Assembly: GCF_022179185.1 (NCBI RefSeq)
Contig: NZ_BPQJ01000012.1
Coordinates: forward strand, 1-64,000
Length of the DNA: 64,000 nt
Direction: 5' to 3'
Origin: Methylobacterium frigidaeris
GTDB taxonomy: Bacteria; Pseudomonadota; Alphaproteobacteria; Rhizobiales; Beijerinckiaceae
The translations under genes were made by a program, and so were the position numbers. A model generated the notes under the pieces. It saw only the letters and a program-made list of their open reading frames with translations. It was not told the origin of the DNA and did not search any database. This document shows, one piece after another, positions 60,719 to 64,000 of the stretch. Numbering within the stretch: position 1 is the stretch's first letter; the number at the start of each line of letters is the position of its first letter.

Positions 60719-62803
60719 ATGTCGATCAAAATACGTTTGGTCATTATATTATCAGCAATCATCATCATGTTCACGCTGACGACTGGGCGTGATCTTCATG
60801 ATGCGCACCAGCAATGGACCCGCTCTGCGCAGGCCCAACGCTTGGCGGGCGTGGATCGCCTCCTGACCCAGGCGCTGTCGCAACTGCGCTTCGAGCGCGG
60901 CAGCGCGGTCTCGGGGCTCGCCCTCGAACCCGCCAAGCTGGATGCCAACCTGGCGGATCTCGCCCGGCGCCGCGGATCGTCGGACGAGGGGCTGTCCGGC
61001 GCGCTCGCCATCCTGGCCTCCGGCATGGAGCAGGAGAACCTCGACGCCCGCCCGGTCGCGGAGGGCTACGCCGCCTGGAAGCGCGTCCGGTCAGACGTCG
61101 ATGCCGCCTTGAGCAAGCCGGTGGCCACCCGCGAGCCGGAGCTCGTGAAGCGCGTCAACGACGGATATGCGGCGCTCAACACGGCCGTCGACGGCCTGAT
61201 CCGCACGACCGAGACGCGGTTGCGCCTCAAGGATGCGCGCCTGTCCAACCTGCTGCGGATTCGCGAGATGAGCTGGACGGCCCGCTCGCTCGCCGGCAAC
61301 GCCCATCTGATGATCAATGACGTCCTGGCGAAGAGCCGGGCGATGACGCCCAACGAGCAGTTCGACTTCGCCGTCTTCGAACGCGAGGCGCGTTTCGCTT
61401 TCACCCTCGCCCGCGAGATCGCCGCCGCCCTGCCCGACGCCTCGGAGCTGAAGGCGGCCACGAACCGGGCCTGGGTCGCGTATTTCGACGGCCCCTTCGC
61501 GGCGCGGACCCGCGCCCTGATGCCGGCCCTGAGCGATCCGGCCCTCCCGCGCCCGACCTTGTCCGAATCGCGCGCCGAGTCGTCGCCCGCCCTCGATGCG
61601 ATCGCCGCCGTCGCGCTCGCGGCGGTCGCCCGTCTCGACGTGGTCGCGTTCGCGATGGCCGACGAGGCGCGGACCGAGTTCCTCGTCCGGTCGGGCCTCC
61701 TCCTGCTCGTCCTGGCGCTCGGCCTCGGCGGAATGGCATGGGTGGCACTCGGCGTCACCGGCCCTCTCGCCACCATGACTGCCGCCATGCGCCGGCTTGC
61801 GGGCGGGGACACCGCGTCGCCGATCCCCTACGGGGCGCGGCGCGACGAGATCGGCGCCATGGCGGGCGCTCTGGAGGTGTTTCGCGAAGGCATGATCAGG
61901 ACCCGGCGGCTGGAGGAGGAGACGGCGCTCGCCCGCGCCTCGGCCGAGGAACAGCGCCAAGCCGGCATGCGCCAGATGGCGGATGGTTTCGAGCAGGCAA
62001 TCGGCGGCATCGTCGGCATGGTCTCCGCTGCGGCGAGCGAGCTGCAGGCAACCGCCGAGAGCATGAGCGCGACCGCTGGCGCGACCGCGTCCCAGTCGGC
62101 CAGCGCGGCCACCGCCGCCGACAAGGCCGCCGCCGATGTCGGCACGGTGGCGGTCGCGGCCGAGGAGCTCGGCGCGTCGGTCGCCGAGATCGCCCGGCAG
62201 GTCACCGAGTCCTCCAGCCTCGCGCAGGCCGCGGTCACCGAAGCGAATGCGACCGCCGGGCTGGTGCAGGACCTGTCGCAGGCCGCGAGCCGCATCGGCG
62301 ACGTGGTGGCGCTGATCTCGTCGATCGCCGCTCAGACCAACCTGCTGGCGCTGAACGCCACCATCGAGGCGGCCCGCGCCGGGGCCGCCGGTCGCGGCTT
62401 CGCGGTGGTGGCGGCCGAGGTCAAGGAGCTGGCGGGTCAGACCGCCAAGGCCACGGAGGAGATCGGCCGGCAGATCGGCCAGATCCAGGGTTCGACGGAT
62501 CAGGCGGTCCAGGCCATCGGGGGGATCGGCACCCGCATCCGCGAGATCGCGAGCGTCGCCGCCGCCGTCGCCGCGACGGTGGAGCAGCAGGGTGCAGCGA
62601 CCCAGGAGATCGTCCGAAACGTCGCCCACGCGGCGGCCGGCACGAGCGAGGTCACAGCGAGCGTCGCCGGGGCGGCCGGGGCGGCCGGGGAAACGGGGGC
62701 GGCCGCGAGCCAGGTGCTCACCTCGGCCTCCGAGTTGTCGCGCCAATCCGAGCACCTCGGCGCGCAGGTGCAGCGCTTCCTGGCCGGTGTGCGGGCGGCG
62801 TGA
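60719..62803 (+). CDS. Methyl-accepting chemotaxis protein
   Basis: A 694-residue chemoreceptor. The first membrane helix (about 5-22) is followed by a large helical periplasmic sensor up to about 323 (a nitrate/helical-bundle-type sensor, RFERGSAVSGLALEPAKL), a second helix (about 324-345), HAMP (346-400) and the signalling domain. The hairpin tip reads SSIAAQTNLLALNATIEAARAGAAGRGFAVVAAEVKELA, unmistakable for the family. The first fifteen codons use ATA, TTA, ATT and TCA, rare in this genome, in line with the AT-rich leader. The ligand is unknown and no che genes are next to it. Confidence 0.95.
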   Translation: MSIKIRLVIILSAIIIMFTLTTGRDLHDAHQQWTRSAQAQRLAGVDRLLTQALSQLRFERGSAVSGLALEPAKLDANLADLARRRGSSDEGLSGALAILASGMEQENLDARPVAEGYAAWKRVRSDVDAALSKPVATREPELVKRVNDGYAALNTAVDGLIRTTETRLRLKDARLSNLLRIREMSWTARSLAGNAHLMINDVLAKSRAMTPNEQFDFAVFEREARFAFTLAREIAAALPDASELKAATNRAWVAYFDGPFAARTRALMPALSDPALPRPTLSESRAESSPALDAIAAVALAAVARLDVVAFAMADEARTEFLVRSGLLLLVLALGLGGMAWVALGVTGPLATMTAAMRRLAGGDTASPIPYGARRDEIGAMAGALEVFREGMIRTRRLEEETALARASAEEQRQAGMRQMADGFEQAIGGIVGMVSAAASELQATAESMSATAGATASQSASAATAADKAAADVGTVAVAAEELGASVAEIARQVTESSSLAQAAVTEANATAGLVQDLSQAASRIGDVVALISSIAAQTNLLALNATIEAARAGAAGRGFAVVAAEVKELAGQTAKATEEIGRQIGQIQGSTDQAVQAIGGIGTRIREIASVAAAVAATVEQQGAATQEIVRNVAHAAAGTSEVTASVAGAAGAAGETGAAASQVLTSASELSRQSEHLGAQVQRFLAGVRAA

Positions 62804-62894
62804 GGGGCGTCCGAAGCCGAATACCCGATAGGAAGACAGCATCGGGGGAGGCGTCACGCCTCCCTTCGACGCAAATCGGCGGCTCTCGTGCCAG

Positions 62895-63015
62895 CCCGTC
62901 GCCGTCGACACGTCATCGGCGACGGGTTCGGCGCATCAGCGTCCGGCGCCAGCGGCCCAGACCTGTTCGGGCTTGCCTTCGCGCTTATCGAACCGGTTCG
63001 AAGGAGCTGCGGTAT
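62895..63015 (+). repeat. Dispersed hairpin repeat, copy E (diverged)
   Basis: Shares the centre (GGCGCATCAGCGTCCGGCGCC), the TTCGGGCTTGCCTT block and the end GAAGGAGCTGCGGTAT with other copies. Hairpin 1 has a different sequence, CCCGTCGCCG (62895-62904) / CGGCGACGGG (62917-62926), but pairs perfectly. The flanking 62804-63208 gap has no gene apart from a terminator hairpin at 63115-63163. Confidence 0.7.
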
Positions 63016-63114
63016 GAGCGTGCCTATGGATGTCCGCCTCGCGCGCTCGACGCGGGGCAGAGAACACGGACGATCGGAGGCTATCTGATCTGTGGGTCAG
63101 GTCCGGCAAAGATC

Positions 63115-63163
63115 CGTTCATCCTGTTCGCGACCCCAGGAAGAGGTCGCGAACAGGATGAACG
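63115..63163 (-). terminator. Perfect 20-base stem after ribonuclease D
   Basis: The left arm 63115-63134 and right arm 63144-63163 are exact complements (core TTCATCCTGTTCGCGACC) around a nine-base loop. It lies about 46 bases after the rnd stop. There is no T-run, but a 20-base stem is one of the longest in the window. Confidence 0.7.
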
Positions 63164-63208
63164 TGACGGGAGAGACGGTCCCGCTTCAGTCCCGAAAACC
63201 GGCCGCTC

Positions 63209-64000
63209 CTACGGCAGCTCCCGCACCACCACGCGCCCGCCCTCCGCCGACAGCGCCAGGCGCCCGGCCTTCAGCGCCAGCGCCTTCTCGCCGAACAGGC
63301 CGCGGCGCCAGCCATGCAGCACCGGCACGTCGGCCGCGTCGTCCTCGGCAATGGCCTCCAGGTCGTCGACGGTGGCGATGATCTTGGGCGCCACGCGCTC
63401 GTCCTCGCAGACGGCCTTCAGCAGCACCTTGAGGAGTTCGACCAGCGCGCCGTTGCCGCCGCTGCGGGCGCGGCCGCGCTCGGGGGTCGGCACGCCCGCG
63501 GGATCGCGCGACAGGCCGCGCTCCACGGCGGCCAGGATGTCGGCGCCGGTGCGCGAGCGCTCGAACCCGGCCGGGATGGTGCGCAGACGGCCGAGCGCCT
63601 CGACGCTGCGCGGCGCCGAGGTGGCGATGTCGATCACCGCCTCGTCCTTCAGGATGCGCCCGCGCGGCACGTTGCGGGTCTGCGCCTCGCGCTCGCGCCA
63701 GGCCGCCACCTCCATCAGCACCGCGATCTCGCGGGCCTTGCGCATCCGGCTGCTCAGGCGCCGCCAGGCCTGCTCCGGATCGGCCCGGTAGGTGTCGGGA
63801 GAGGTGAGGACCGCCATCTCCTCGTCGAGCCAGGCGCCGCGGTCGGTGGAAAGCAGTTCCCGCGCCAGCGCCTCGTAGACCTTGATCAGGTGGGTGACGT
63901 CCGACAGGGCGTAGCTCAGCTGCGCGTCCGAGAGCGGGCGGCGCGACCAGTCGGTGAAGCGCGACGACTTGTCGATCTTCGCCTTGGCGACGTCGTTGAC
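63209..64000 (-). CDS. rnd: Ribonuclease D, 3' part (gene runs off the window)
   Basis: The last 263 residues of RNase D, a 3'-5' exoribonuclease that trims tRNA precursors. The visible start has [29 protein letters not shown], the final DEDD-family exonuclease motif (Y-A-L-S-D-V). The HRDC helices follow: [61 protein letters not shown] second HRDC-like region and a short beta end close the protein. The N-terminal catalytic part lies beyond the right edge. The stop is followed by a 20-base hairpin. Confidence 0.95.
   Translation of the reverse strand, partial: VNDVAKAKIDKSSRFTDWSRRPLSDAQLSYALSDVTHLIKVYEALARELLSTDRGAWLDEEMAVLTSPDTYRADPEQAWRRLSSRMRKAREIAVLMEVAAWREREAQTRNVPRGRILKDEAVIDIATSAPRSVEALGRLRTIPAGFERSRTGADILAAVERGLSRDPAGVPTPERGRARSGGNGALVELLKVLLKAVCEDERVAPKIIATVDDLEAIAEDDAADVPVLHGWRRGLFGEKALALKAGRLALSAEGGRVVVRELP

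Overview
The window looks like chromosomal DNA of a very GC-rich alphaproteobacterium of the Methylobacterium / Hyphomicrobiales type. The evidence is a tRNA-His of the unusual alphaproteobacterial kind (no G-1, G1-U72, A73), an MmgR/alpha-r8 small RNA, IalB, DUF1127, DUF1236 and DUF6894 proteins, a PdhS/PleC-like histidine kinase, a NepR-like segment, a phasin, and a three-gene fructose PTS under a LacI-type FruR. No phage, transposase, CRISPR array or plasmid gene was seen. The content is mostly housekeeping and environmental-sensing genes.

Layout: 1-10.6 kb carries zapE, a GNAT acetyltransferase, two overlapping convergent small genes, an APH-type phosphotransferase, an IalB-like protein, rlmN with a membrane-protein partner, a Cache-GGDEF diguanylate cyclase, a LysE exporter and a porin with three tandem palindromes upstream. 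10.9-15.2 kb holds a LysR regulator, a DUF1127 protein, a zinc alcohol dehydrogenase, a TerB protein and a 3-hydroxyisobutyrate-dehydrogenase-like enzyme. 15.6-18.1 kb is an apparent operon of an orphan soxA followed by a cobalt-type nitrile hydratase (alpha, beta, accessory), with ATGA overlaps between the three hydratase genes. 18.3-26.7 kb holds msrP, a KgtP-like MFS transporter, a periplasmic ligand-binding protein, a large PAS histidine kinase and a phasin with 11-residue repeats.

27-36 kb is rich in small secreted or hypothetical proteins, plus an L,D-transpeptidase, a transglutaminase-like protein, a NepR-pseudoreceiver fusion, a lytic transglycosylase, the MmgR-type sRNA and tRNA-His. 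36-49.7 kb has a CLC channel with CBS domains, a tartrate-type dehydrogenase, a glycine-rich DUF1236 protein, a LuxR regulator, an aspartate aminotransferase, a TPR methyltransferase, an operon of ligase-associated exonuclease, ATP-dependent DNA ligase and YjbQ, a surface beta-barrel and a NarL-type response regulator. 49.8-56.4 kb is the fructose PTS (fruB-fruK-fruA) divergent from fruR, with two near-identical FruR operators exactly 100 bp apart. The end carries a CaiB-type CoA transferase divergent from an HTH-citrate synthase, a collagen-like secreted protein, a chemoreceptor with an AT-rich 5' end, and the 3' part of ribonuclease D.

A dispersed hairpin-rich repeat (five copies, one cut by the window edge) runs through the intergenic spaces. 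Its first hairpin keeps pairing while its sequence changes. In three copies its end touches or supplies the stop codon of a neighbouring minus-strand gene. The items I judge most worth following up are this repeat, the NepR-pseudoreceiver fusion, the soxA/nitrile-hydratase operon, the tandem GGCCA-N4-YGGCC sites before the porin, and the sRNA.
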